DNA of 64,000 nt from contig JACRIW010000075.1 in assembly GCA_016215625.1 (NCBI GenBank), positions 1 to 64,000 on the forward strand, given 5' to 3'. The notes below the pieces were generated by a model. The model saw only the letters and a list, made by a program, of their open reading frames with translations. It did no database searches and had not been told where the DNA came from. The stretch comes from Candidatus Eiseniibacteriota bacterium (GTDB taxonomy: Bacteria > Eisenbacteria > RBG-16-71-46). Of the stretch, positions 1 to 8,756 are shown in pieces. Position 1 is the stretch's first letter. Each line of letters begins with the position of its first letter. The translations under genes were made by a program, and so were the position numbers.

Positions 1-537
1 GCCGCCGCGCGCCTCGGGCTCGGCATGGCGCTCGGCACCGCCGAGGCGCCGCCGCTGCTGCGCGTGCCCGAATGGCCGGGCTCGCCGCGCCCGGTGTACG
101 TGACGCTCGTGCGCGGGCGCGCGAGCCGCGCGTGCGTGGGCTCGGACGCCCCGCTGGGCGGCTCGCTCGCCGCGACGCTCACGCGCCTCGGCGAACGCCT
201 CGCGGATTCCGACCTGCGCCGCCCGCCCGTGCGCGCGGAGGAACTCGACACGCTGCGCCTCGTGGTCGCGTTCGCGAGCGACCCCGTCGCGGTGCGCGAT
301 CCCATGAGCGTGGATCCCGCGCGCGAAGGGCTGCGCATCGAGAGCGAGCGCGGCGCCGTCGCGTTCCTGCCGGGCGAAGCGCGCACGATCGGCTGGGCGC
401 TGCGGGAAGCACGCCGCTTGGGTCTCATGGCGGGTGCCGGCGCCGCTGCTGCCGTGTCCTATTCGCGTTTCACCGTCGTCACGATTTCCGGTCCTGCCGC
501 TTCGAACACTCGCCGCACGTCCGCCGTCTCCCCATGA
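1..537 (+). CDS. AMMECR1-domain protein, 5'-truncated by window edge
   Basis: The reading frame is open from base 1 and ends at 537, so the N-terminus lies outside the window; the Met at 25 is probably internal. The visible protein has the order typical of AMMECR1 / AmmeMemoRadiSam protein A: a 'VYVTLVRGRASRACVGSD' strand-turn (compare VFVTL...RGCIG), then 'RPPVRAEELDTLRLVVAF', then 'GLRIESERGAVAFLPGEA' and a C-terminal helix. The family is conserved but its biochemical role is poorly defined; it is often linked to a radical-SAM enzyme. The stop overlaps the next ATG (ATGA at 534-537), so the two genes are probably translationally coupled. Family call is moderate because the first helix is missing. 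Confidence 0.55.
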   Translation, partial: AAARLGLGMALGTAEAPPLLRVPEWPGSPRPVYVTLVRGRASRACVGSDAPLGGSLAATLTRLGERLADSDLRRPPVRAEELDTLRLVVAFASDPVAVRDPMSVDPAREGLRIESERGAVAFLPGEARTIGWALREARRLGLMAGAGAAAAVSYSRFTVVTISGPAASNTRRTSAVSP

Positions 538-3500
538 GGTCCGTCATGCCGCGCGCCGCGCACCGCTTCCTCTCTCCGCTGCTGCTCGCCGTGTTTTCGA
601 TGTGTCTCGTCTTCGCGCCTCCGGCGCGAGGGGCGGTCACGCGCGTCACCGGCCAGGTGCTCGACGCCGAAACGCAGCAGCCCGTCGCCGGCGCCGAAAT
701 CGAGCTGCAGAACTCGGGCGGCGGCCCGGGCTACTTCCGCGTGAAGGCGGACGCGAAGGGTGAGTTCGTGCTCGAGAACGTGCAGACGAGCCGCTACTAC
801 CTGTTCACCGTCGGCCGCGAGGGGTATTCCGACTGGGCGCTCGAGGGCTGGCAGTTCCCCGCGTCGCAGCGCGACGTGCGCATCGTCGTGCCGCTCGAGC
901 GTGCGGGCGTCGTGCGCGTGAAGGTGGCGAGCGCCGCGGGCGGCAAGGCGGTCGCGGGCGCGCGCGTGACGGTGCGCAACGAGCGCGAGCGCATGTGGTG
1001 GGAGAACGCGAGCCGCGATCCCGAGCCGCGCTTCACGAACGGCGCGGGCGAGGTGGACTTCACCGGCCTCGCGGCCGGCTACTGGACCGTGCTCGTGGAC
1101 GCCGCCGGCCTGCGCGCCGACGAACTGCGACGCGTCCCCGTGCGCCGCGGCGAGAGCACTCCGGTCTCGCTCGCGCTCGCACGGCCCGCGTCGCTGTCGG
1201 GCGCGGTGCGCCTCGCGGACAGCACCGGCGTCGCGGGCGTCAGCGTGATCGCGCGCGGCCCCGGCGAGGCGACCGCGACGACGGACGGCTCGGGCTACTG
1301 GTCGCTCGGCGACCTCGCGCCCGGCCGCTGGCGGGTGGAAGTGCAGCACGACGGCCTGCAGGCGACGGCGGCGCGCGACGGTCTGGTGCTGCGCGAAGGC
1401 GAATCGCGCGAACTGCCCCAGTTCAAGGTGACCCCGCTCGCACCCGCGTTCTCGTTCGTGCTGCAGCGCGAGGTGATGCCGCCCGACGAGAAGCAGCGCG
1501 TGGGGCTGCGCGCATTCCGGATCGGCGAGATCGAGATGACGCTGTGGCGGCTGCCGATCGCGCGGCTGCTCGACGCGAAGCGCGACTTCCGCGAGGCCTG
1601 CGTGCGCGGCGCCGACACCACCGGGCTCGAGCGCGTCGAGCGCTGGGCGCAGCGCGTGGAGGACGGGCCGCCGTTCTCGTGGCGCGAATCCGAGATGACA
1701 CTGCCGCACGAGCTGCCCGCGGGCGTGTACGTGCTGCAGGGGCGCGCGGGCACGCTCACGCGCCGCACGCTGTTCTTCGTGAGCGACCTGTCGCTCGTCG
1801 TGAAGCGCGCGCCGGACCGCACGGTCGTGTGGGCGGGCTCGCTCAAGACCGGGCTGCCGCTCGGCGACGTGGCGGTGTACACGGTGGGCGCGGCACAGGG
1901 GCAGGACCCCGCGAGCGACGGGCGCGAGTGGTCCGCGATCCTCGCGGGTGCGCGTGCGCGCCGCATGGCGACCGACGCCGACGGCCTCGCGTCCCTCGCG
2001 ACGGGCGCCGAGGGCGCGCGGCTGCGGCTCGTGGCGCTGAGCGAGAAGCACGGCGTCTCGGTGGTCGAGTCACCGCTGTCGGGCGAGGCGCAGCAGGGCG
2101 GCGACCAGCTGTTCCTGTTCACCGAGCGCCCGATCTACCGCCCGGGCCAGCCGTTCTTCTGGAAGCTGTTCGCGCGCGACGCGGCGGAACAGGGTTGGAA
2201 CGTGCCCGCGAGCGCGGACGTGACGCTGCAGCTCTCCGGCCCCGACGGCTCGACGCTCGACGTGGGCTCGGCGCGGCTGTCGGACACGGGCGCCGCGGAC
2301 GGCAAGGTGGAACTGCCGGCCGACGTCGCGCTCGGCGACTGGACGCTGACCGCGCGCGCGGGACGCGCCTCGGGCGCGGCGACCGTCGCGGTGCAGCAGT
2401 ATCGCAAGCCCGAGTACAAGGTGGACGTCACGCCCGACCGCGCCGTGTACGTGAACGGCGACGAGGTGCGCTTCCGCGTGGCCGCGAACTACTTCTTCGG
2501 CGCGCCGGTCGTGGGCGCGCAGGTGCGCTGGACGCTGTTCGAGTCGCGCCTGCAGGGCGCCGAGTCCGAGGCGAGCGAGGACGGCGACGACGGTTCCGAA
2601 GGCGGCGGGAGCGGCTACGGCCGCCTGCTCGAATCGGGCGAGACGCGCACGGACGTGGACGGCCGCGTCTCGGTCGCGTTCACGCCGCAGCGCGTCGCGT
2701 ACGACCGGCGGCTGTCGCTCGAGGTCGAGGTCGTGGACGGCGCGCAGCGCGTGGTGTCCTCGCGCGGCACCGCGATCGTGGGGCGCGGGCTGTTCCGGAT
2801 CGAGCTCCGGCCCCTGCGCGGGGTGTTCACCGCGGGCGCGCCGCTGCAGGTGGACGTGTTCACCCGCGACCACGAAGGCAAGCCCGTCTCGGCCGCGGTC
2901 ACGATCGAACTCGACCAGGACGTGTGGAATCCGCTCGAGCGGCGCTACACGCGTTCGAGCCGCCCGCTCGCGTCGCTCAAGTCGCAGACGAGCGTCGCGC
3001 GCGGCTTCGGCCGCGTGACGCTCTCGCCCGCGGTCGCGCGCGCCGGCTGGCTCAAGCTGCGCGCGTTCGCCGACGACGCGCGCGGCAACCGCATCGGCGC
3101 CGAGACCGGCGTGTGGGTGTTCGACGAGAAGGTGTGGTCGTACGGCTACCGCTACCCGTCGCTCGAGGCGATCGCCGACCGCGACACGTTCGCGCCCGGC
3201 GACACCGCGAGCATCCTCGTGAACACCGACGTGAAGGACGCGAGCGTGCTCGTGAGCGTCGAGGGCCGCACGCTGCGCGACGTGCGCGTGCAGCACCTGT
3301 TCGGCGGCACCGGGCTCGTGCGCGTGCCCGTCACGGCGGCCGACGCGCCGAACCTGTTCGTCGCGGTCCACGTGCGGCGCGGACGCGAGGTGCACTCCCG
3401 CGTGCTCGAGCTGGCCGTGCGCGGCGAACGGCACGACCTCGCGATCACGCTGACGCCCGACCGGGCCGAGTACCGGCCGCGCGACGCCGCGTCGTGGACG

Positions 3501-5849
3501 GTCGAGACGCGCGACGGCGCGGGCCGCCCCGTGAGCGCCGAGGTCGCGGTGGGCGTCGTGGACGAAGCCATCTACTCGCTGCGCGCCGACGGCACGCCGG
3601 ATCCGCACGACGTCTTCTACGGCCGCCGCCCGAACTGGGTGACGACCGTGGTGAGCTTCCCGACGCTCTACTACGCCGGCGCCGACAAGGGCGACGCCGG
3701 CGACGTGCTCCGCGACTTCCGCGACGTGGCCGCGTGGGCGCCGGTCGTGCGCACGGGCGCCGACGGCCGCGCCGAAGTGAAGCTGAACTGGCCGGACAAC
3801 CTCACGACCTGGCGCGCCACCGCGCGCGGGCTCACCGCGAACACGCTCGTCGGCACGGCGGTCGCGCGCACGCGCGTGAGCAAGGAGCTCGTCGCGCGGC
3901 TCGCGGTGCCGCGCACGTTCGTGGCGGGCGACGAGGCCTCGCTCGTGAGCGTGGTGACGAACCGCTCGGCGGCGCCGCTCACCGGCGTCGGCGAAGCGCT
4001 CGCCGTTTCGGGCGCCGCGCGCTCGAGCGGTGCGGGCGCCGCGACGAGCAACCTGCCGGCGAACGGCGAGTCGCGGAACGCCTGGGGCGTGGCCGTGGCG
4101 GCGGAATCGCCGCGCGACGGCTCCGACGCCTCGGCGACTTTCCTGTTCCGTGCGAAGGGAAAGACCGACTCCGACGCGCTCGAGCAGCAGGTGCCCGTGC
4201 GCCCGCGCGCCGTGCCGCTGTTCTCGGGCGGCGCGGGCGTGGCCAGGGGCGACGCGCCGCAGAACGTGACCGTGACGCTGCCCGCCGATCTCGTGCGCAG
4301 CGGCAGCGCGCTGTCGATCGAGCTGTCGCCCTCGCCGGGCGCGGTCGCGCTCGCGGGCGTCGAGAACCAGATGCACTACGAGTACGGCTGCACCGAGCAG
4401 ACGGCGAGCGCGATCACGCCGGCGCTCGCGCTGCTCGCCTCGGCGCGGACGGCGAACGTGAGCGTGCCCGGCTGGGACGATCCCGGGAAGCGGCTGACGC
4501 CCTACGTGCAGCGGCTCGCGTCGTTGCAGCTCGACCTGGGCGGCTGGAGCTGGTGGAGGAGCGGCGAAGCCGACCCGTACCTCTCGTGCATGGCGATCGG
4601 CGCGCTCGCGCGCGCGGCGAACGCCGGCGTGCAGTCCGACGCGGCGCTCGGCGCGATCCGCCAGGCGCAGTGGTCCATGCCGCGCGTGCTCGCCGACGTG
4701 CGCACCGTGGACGGCGAGGCGTACTGCGCCTACCTGCTGTCGCCGCTCGCAGCCATGGCAGACGAGGCCTCGAACCTGAACGAGCTCCGCGCGCTGCAGG
4801 CGCGGCTCGTCGCCGACGCGTTCGACCAGCGTGCGCAACTCGGCACGGGCGGTCTCGCGTGTACGGCCATCGCGCTCGCGCGCGCCGGGCGTGGTCCCGA
4901 CGCGAACATCGTGCTCGCGTCGCTCGCGGCGCGCGGCGCGAGCGACGCGAACGGACTGTCGTTCCCGTCCGACGCGCCGCAGGCGTGGTACGGCGACGCG
5001 CTCGCGAACCCGGCGTTCGCGCTCGAGGCGTTCGCCACGGTGGCGCCCGCGGACGCGCGCGCGGAGCAGATCGTGCGCGCGCTCGCCATGCGCCGCACGG
5101 GCCGCGGCTGGCGCAACACGCTCGCCACGTCGCAGGCCGCCACCGCGATCGCGCGCTGGCTCGAAGGCCATCCCGAGCAGCTGCGGGGCGCGGGCGCGGC
5201 GCGCGTGAGCTGGAACGGCGAAGCCCTGCACGACGGCGCGCTCGGCGCCGCCGGCGGCTTCTCGAAGGGCGTGACGATCGCCGTGCCGCCGGCGAAGCTG
5301 AACCCGGGCGCGAACACGCTCGCGCTCTCCCGCACCGGCGCGGGCGCGCTGTGGTGGGCGTGGTCGGCGCGCGCGAACGTGCCGAGCCCCGGCCCGGCGG
5401 CGGCGGCGAACGCGCCGCTGAAGGTGAAGCGCGAGTACCTGCGCGCGTCGCGCACGGCGGACCGGCGCGGCCGCCCGCGCTGGCTCACGACGGCGCTCGA
5501 TCCCGCCACGCCGATCAAGGTGGGGGAGAGCATCCTCGTGCGGCTCACGTTGTCGGCGTCGGCGGACTTCGACCGGTTGCTGCTCGAGGACCCGCGCCCG
5601 GCCGGCTTCGAGATCGACCAGGTGCTGCCGGCCGGCGTCGAACGCCCGTGGACGCTGTCCGCGGAGGCGCGCGACGATCGGGCGGTGTTCTTCATCGAAT
5701 CGCTCGAGAGCGGGGACACCGTGATCGAGTACCTGCTGCGCCCGGAAGTGCCGGGCGCGTGGACCGCGCTCCCGGCCGTCGTGAGCGGCATGTACGACCC
5801 CGCACTGACCGCCCGCGGCGGCGAAGCCCGCCTGCGGATCGTTCCCTGA
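534..5849 (+). CDS. Bacterial alpha-2-macroglobulin, thioester type
   Basis: About 1771 aa. Start at ATG 534 (MRSVMP; a second ATG at 546 is possible) gives a Sec signal peptide ending near ARG-AV, with no lipobox. Next come a carboxypeptidase-regulatory-like domain (about residues 38-130), repeated macroglobulin-like beta domains, the 'VGVVDEAIYSL' region and the thioester-domain helices. C1286-T-E-Q1289 ('EYGCTEQTAS') is the CXEQ motif that forms the internal Cys-Gln thioester, so this is a potentially reactive protease trap rather than the thioester-less type. Family role: periplasmic or surface protease inhibition. A pbpC partner, common in Proteobacteria, is not seen nearby. Length fits bacterial A2M (about 1500-1900 aa). 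Confidence 0.9.
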   Translation: MRSVMPRAAHRFLSPLLLAVFSMCLVFAPPARGAVTRVTGQVLDAETQQPVAGAEIELQNSGGGPGYFRVKADAKGEFVLENVQTSRYYLFTVGREGYSDWALEGWQFPASQRDVRIVVPLERAGVVRVKVASAAGGKAVAGARVTVRNERERMWWENASRDPEPRFTNGAGEVDFTGLAAGYWTVLVDAAGLRADELRRVPVRRGESTPVSLALARPASLSGAVRLADSTGVAGVSVIARGPGEATATTDGSGYWSLGDLAPGRWRVEVQHDGLQATAARDGLVLREGESRELPQFKVTPLAPAFSFVLQREVMPPDEKQRVGLRAFRIGEIEMTLWRLPIARLLDAKRDFREACVRGADTTGLERVERWAQRVEDGPPFSWRESEMTLPHELPAGVYVLQGRAGTLTRRTLFFVSDLSLVVKRAPDRTVVWAGSLKTGLPLGDVAVYTVGAAQGQDPASDGREWSAILAGARARRMATDADGLASLATGAEGARLRLVALSEKHGVSVVESPLSGEAQQGGDQLFLFTERPIYRPGQPFFWKLFARDAAEQGWNVPASADVTLQLSGPDGSTLDVGSARLSDTGAADGKVELPADVALGDWTLTARAGRASGAATVAVQQYRKPEYKVDVTPDRAVYVNGDEVRFRVAANYFFGAPVVGAQVRWTLFESRLQGAESEASEDGDDGSEGGGSGYGRLLESGETRTDVDGRVSVAFTPQRVAYDRRLSLEVEVVDGAQRVVSSRGTAIVGRGLFRIELRPLRGVFTAGAPLQVDVFTRDHEGKPVSAAVTIELDQDVWNPLERRYTRSSRPLASLKSQTSVARGFGRVTLSPAVARAGWLKLRAFADDARGNRIGAETGVWVFDEKVWSYGYRYPSLEAIADRDTFAPGDTASILVNTDVKDASVLVSVEGRTLRDVRVQHLFGGTGLVRVPVTAADAPNLFVAVHVRRGREVHSRVLELAVRGERHDLAITLTPDRAEYRPRDAASWTVETRDGAGRPVSAEVAVGVVDEAIYSLRADGTPDPHDVFYGRRPNWVTTVVSFPTLYYAGADKGDAGDVLRDFRDVAAWAPVVRTGADGRAEVKLNWPDNLTTWRATARGLTANTLVGTAVARTRVSKELVARLAVPRTFVAGDEASLVSVVTNRSAAPLTGVGEALAVSGAARSSGAGAATSNLPANGESRNAWGVAVAAESPRDGSDASATFLFRAKGKTDSDALEQQVPVRPRAVPLFSGGAGVARGDAPQNVTVTLPADLVRSGSALSIELSPSPGAVALAGVENQMHYEYGCTEQTASAITPALALLASARTANVSVPGWDDPGKRLTPYVQRLASLQLDLGGWSWWRSGEADPYLSCMAIGALARAANAGVQSDAALGAIRQAQWSMPRVLADVRTVDGEAYCAYLLSPLAAMADEASNLNELRALQARLVADAFDQRAQLGTGGLACTAIALARAGRGPDANIVLASLAARGASDANGLSFPSDAPQAWYGDALANPAFALEAFATVAPADARAEQIVRALAMRRTGRGWRNTLATSQAATAIARWLEGHPEQLRGAGAARVSWNGEALHDGALGAAGGFSKGVTIAVPPAKLNPGANTLALSRTGAGALWWAWSARANVPSPGPAAAANAPLKVKREYLRASRTADRRGRPRWLTTALDPATPIKVGESILVRLTLSASADFDRLLLEDPRPAGFEIDQVLPAGVERPWTLSAEARDDRAVFFIESLESGDTVIEYLLRPEVPGAWTALPAVVSGMYDPALTARGGEARLRIVP

Positions 5850-5878
5850 CCCCGTCGCTCCCCGACACCGGAGGATCC

Positions 5879-6403
5879 ATGCCCCTCTACACGCTGCCCG
5901 CCGCCGACGAGTACGCGCTGTACTACGGCAAGTACATCGATCGCGTCGGACCCGATCCGCTCGCCGCGCTCGTCGCGCAGGCGGCCTCCACCGCGGCGCT
6001 GCTCGCGGCCACGCCCGAGTCGCTCGCCTCCCACCGCTACGCCGAAGGCAAGTGGACGGTGCGCGAGGTGGTCGTGCACCTGAGCGACGCGGAGCGCGTG
6101 TTCGCCTATCGCGCGCTGCGCGTGGGCCGCGGCGACGGCACGCCGCTGCCCGGCTTCGACGAGAACCTGTTCGCCGCGAACTGCGGCGCCGAGCGCCGCA
6201 CGCTCGCGGACGTCGCCGCCGAGTTCGCGGCGGTGCGCGCCGCCTCGCTCGCGCTCTTCCGCAGCTTCGACGCCGAGGCGATCGGCCGCCGCGGCACGGC
6301 GAGCGGGCATCCGGTCACCGTGCGCTCGCTCGTCGCCATGATCGCGGGGCACGAACTGCATCACGTGGCGCTCCTGCGCGAGCGGTACGGGCTGGGCGGC
6401 TGA
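5879..6403 (+). CDS. DinB-family metal-dependent four-helix protein
   Basis: 174 aa, ATG preceded by GGAGG (about 5870-5874), 29 bases after the macroglobulin stop, so likely the same transcript. Typical DinB/YfiT features: an N-terminal helix, 'YAEGKWTVREVVVHLSDAERVFAYR' with one conserved His, and 'VAMIAGHELHHVALL' near the C-terminus giving the HxxxH-like ligands. DinB-fold proteins bind divalent metal and often act as thiol-dependent transferases or hydrolases; the substrate here cannot be told. Followed by a strong hairpin. Confidence 0.85.
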   Translation: MPLYTLPAADEYALYYGKYIDRVGPDPLAALVAQAASTAALLAATPESLASHRYAEGKWTVREVVVHLSDAERVFAYRALRVGRGDGTPLPGFDENLFAANCGAERRTLADVAAEFAAVRAASLALFRSFDAEAIGRRGTASGHPVTVRSLVAMIAGHELHHVALLRERYGLGG

Positions 6404-6426
6404 ACACGGGGTTCCGGAAGAGCAAA

Positions 6427-6455
6427 CGGCCCGGGGGAAGGACACCCCCGGGCCG
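6427..6455 (+). terminator. Rho-independent terminator
   Basis: Perfect 11-bp stem (6427-6437 with 6445-6455, GGCCCGGGGG arm) around a 7-base loop, followed by CAACTTTTC. It ends the macroglobulin-DinB transcript, 24 bases past the stop at 6403. The rest of the gap to 6604 holds no gene I can support; it has a small GGTGATGC/GCATCACC palindrome near 6581-6598. Confidence 0.8.
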
Positions 6456-6603
6456 CAACTTTTCAGATGGGAAGCGTGTCTCAACAGGCAGGCCTCTGGT
6501 ACTCCTCGACGGCTCAGGGACCTTCGTCTGGCCCCCCCACCGTTCATGGGAGGCGAGCGTCTCGCTCGGCGTTCGCCGGAAGGTGATGCTCGCATCACCG
6601 ACC

Positions 6604-6634
6604 CGCGGATGGGGGCTGACCACCTCCATCCGCG
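6604..6634 (-). terminator. Terminator hairpin of the phospholipase D gene
   Basis: 12-bp stem (6604-6615 with 6623-6634, one G-U pair, 7-base loop) lying 16 bases beyond the minus-strand stop at 6650. No U-run follows, which is common in high-GC genomes. Confidence 0.6.
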
Positions 6635-6649
6635 TCCACCGAACCTCGG

Positions 6650-7888
6650 TCAGTTGCCGTACGACGTCATGCCCTCGGGCGCCTTCTCGGCGTGCGCGCG
6701 CGGCTCGATGCGCGCATCACGCGTGAGCACGATCGCGCTCGGCGCCGTCCAGCTGTTCTCGAACACCGCGCGCGCCTGCGACCCGAGCGCCGTGTCCCGC
6801 ACCGTGAGCCCGACGTTGCGCGTGCTCATGAAGTAGCTCGGCTCCCAGTTGCTCGTGCCGATCCAGAGCCACTCGCCGTCGGTGACCATGTACTTGCAGT
6901 GCTCGACGCGCGCGAACGGGATGTACTTCGTGCCCTGGAACGGCACGCGCGAGATGCGCACCTCGACGTTCGCGTGCGTGCTCAGCTCGCGCAGCACGGG
7001 CTCGTTGGCGCCACCGATCGCCCAGTCCGAGACCAGCAGCTTCACGTGCACGCCGCGTTCGCCCGCGGCGATCAGGGCGCGGTGGATCGTCGAGTCGGCG
7101 TAGCCGTGCGACTTCACGCCGTACTGCAGCAGCTGCACGCAGATCTCGCGCTTCGCGCGGTGGATGCGCTCGAGGATCAGGTCGCGGTCCCACGGGATCC
7201 CGGCGGGGTTGGTCTTGACCGGGCTCGCGCCGAACCACGCGTTCACCGGGCCGTTCGCCTGCTTCACCGCGATCGGCCAGCGCGTGGCGGGCGATTTCGC
7301 GGGCGCGAACGTGCGCGTCGTGTCGGCGCCGTTCCAGTCGGTCTCGAACACCGCCGTCGCTGCCGCCGCGAGACGCGAGTCGCGCATGCGGATGCCCAGT
7401 TCATGGATCTCGGTGAGCGCGCGCCAGTCGAGGTTCTGGCTGCCGAGCCACGCGTCGCGCCCGTCCACGATCATGAACTTCGCGTGCTGCACGCCGCCCG
7501 CGAGGCGGCCGTAGTCCACGCGCCGCACCTCGACGTTGGGCAGTCCGTCGAGCGAGTCGGCGGGCTGCGGGTAGGTCTTCGACATGCGCGCGTCGAGCAG
7601 CAAGCGCACCCGGACGCCGCGCGCCGCCGCGGCGCCGATCGCGTCGAGCACGGGGCCGAGCGACTCGCCGGGGAAGTGCGACAGGTAGAAGTGCTCGAGA
7701 TCGAGCGTCCGGCTGGCCGAGCCGATCATCTCGAGCCATACGGCGCGTGCCTCCGGCAGCGCGGGGTTGCCGAGCGTGGTGCCGGCGGGGCGGGACTCGC
7801 CCAGTTCGAGCGCGGGCGGAGCGGAAGCGGCGAACGCGGCGCTGGCGAGCGCGGCGAGAAGCAGCAGCGAAGAAAGCAGACGGCGCAT
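6650..7888 (-). CDS. Secreted phospholipase D-like protein (two HKD motifs)
   Basis: 412 aa; ATG at 7888 with GAGG 6 bases upstream. Signal peptide MRRLLSSLLLLAALASAAFA. Two complete HKD motifs: 'HAKFMIVDGRDAWLGSQN' (His135, Lys137) and 'HCKYMVTDGEWLWIGTSNWE' (His330), the HxKx4D pair that forms one PLD active site. Most like the PLD3/4-type branch, so it may be a phosphodiesterase, nuclease or lipase; substrate is not decidable. Acts outside the cytoplasm. Divergent from the CPBP gene. Confidence 0.9.
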   Translation of the reverse strand: MRRLLSSLLLLAALASAAFAASAPPALELGESRPAGTTLGNPALPEARAVWLEMIGSASRTLDLEHFYLSHFPGESLGPVLDAIGAAAARGVRVRLLLDARMSKTYPQPADSLDGLPNVEVRRVDYGRLAGGVQHAKFMIVDGRDAWLGSQNLDWRALTEIHELGIRMRDSRLAAAATAVFETDWNGADTTRTFAPAKSPATRWPIAVKQANGPVNAWFGASPVKTNPAGIPWDRDLILERIHRAKREICVQLLQYGVKSHGYADSTIHRALIAAGERGVHVKLLVSDWAIGGANEPVLRELSTHANVEVRISRVPFQGTKYIPFARVEHCKYMVTDGEWLWIGTSNWEPSYFMSTRNVGLTVRDTALGSQARAVFENSWTAPSAIVLTRDARIEPRAHAEKAPEGMTSYGN

Positions 7889-7937
7889 GGTGACCTCGGG
7901 TGGAAGCGGCCGGCCGGGGAGGGCGCGGGACGCGGGC

Positions 7938-8001
7938 ATCCTACAACCATCCGCGGCGAGCGCGCCCGCGCTTGACCGCGTTTCCGCGCGCCGCCTACCG
8001 T
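7938..8001. promoter_or_regulatory. Divergent promoters for PLD (-) and CPBP (+)
   Basis: Plus strand: TTGACC at 7972-7977, 18 bases, TACCGT at 7996-8001, then the ATG at 8031. Minus strand: TAGGAT (7943 to 7938) followed by GCCCGCG, 49 bases before the PLD ATG. Both fit sigma70-like elements; start sites are inferred. Confidence 0.5.
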
Positions 8002-8030
8002 CCGCCCTCCACTTCCGCCGAAAGCCCCGC

Positions 8031-8756
8031 ATGCTCCTGCCGTTCGACATCCTGCTGCTCGTCCTGATCCTCGTCGGCCTGCCGCTGCGCGCCTGGTTCG
8101 CCATGCGGGCGCTTCGCGCCGCGCCTGCCGCGGAGCTGCCGTCCCTGCGCCGCCGGCTGTGGACGCGCGCGATCCTGTCGCAGTGGCTGCTCGTGGCGGG
8201 CGTGCTCGCGCTGTGGGTGTGGCAGCGCCGCTGGTGGACCGCGCTCAACGTCGTGGCGCGCATCGGCCCCATGGAGATCGGCATGCTCATCGGGATCGCC
8301 TTCCTCGCGATCCTGCTGCACCGCCAGCGCGCCGAGCTCGACCGCCAGCCCGAGGTGGTCTCGAAGCTGCGCGCGCGGCTCATGCCGGTCGAAGGGCTCA
8401 TGCCGGACACGCGCGCCGAATGGCCGCACTTCGCCGCGCTCGCGGTCACGGCGGGCGTGTGCGAGGAACTGCTCTTCCGCGGCTTCGTCACGTGGGCGCT
8501 CACGCACGTGCTGCCGTCGTACGAGATCGCCGCGTTCGCGCAGGCCGCGCTGTTCGGGCTCGCGCACGCCTACCAGGGCCCGCGCGGCGTGTGGACCACC
8601 GGCATGGTCGGCGTGTTCCTCACCGTGGTCGTGCACCTGACCGGCACGCTGTGGGTGGCCATGCTCATCCACGCGCTCATGGACCTGAACGCCGGCGACC
8701 TCGCGATCCGCGTGAAGGCGCTCGACGCACGCGAGGGCCGGGCGGCGCGCGCGTGA
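8031..8756 (+). CDS. CPBP-family intramembrane metalloprotease
   Basis: 241 aa with about six hydrophobic helices. It has the three CPBP (CaaX protease / bacteriocin-processing) motifs: E145-E146-L-L-F-R150 (EExxxR), 'FGLAH179AYQG' (FxxxH) and 'LIH214ALMDLN'. The family cleaves substrates within or close to the membrane, as Rce1 does; the bacterial targets are mostly unknown. The stop overlaps the GTG start of the MATE gene (GTGA), implying an operon. Confidence 0.9.
   Translation: MLLPFDILLLVLILVGLPLRAWFAMRALRAAPAAELPSLRRRLWTRAILSQWLLVAGVLALWVWQRRWWTALNVVARIGPMEIGMLIGIAFLAILLHRQRAELDRQPEVVSKLRARLMPVEGLMPDTRAEWPHFAALAVTAGVCEELLFRGFVTWALTHVLPSYEIAAFAQAALFGLAHAYQGPRGVWTTGMVGVFLTVVVHLTGTLWVAMLIHALMDLNAGDLAIRVKALDAREGRAARA

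Noticed and set aside
2070..5231. Long open frame on the minus strand (over 1000 codons) opposite the macroglobulin gene
   Set aside because: Its translation is Arg/His/Ala-rich low-complexity typical of antisense frames in 70% GC DNA; the plus-strand protein has clear domains and motifs.
995..5850. Plus-strand open frame over the same gene in another phase
   Set aside because: Arg-rich nonsense sequence; only its last part (from 5879) is a real gene, the DinB-fold protein, with its own ATG and Shine-Dalgarno.
6456..6603. Possible small RNA or riboswitch between DinB and PLD genes
   Set aside because: Hairpins here are explained by terminators of the flanking genes; I could not match any riboswitch core or tRNA fold.
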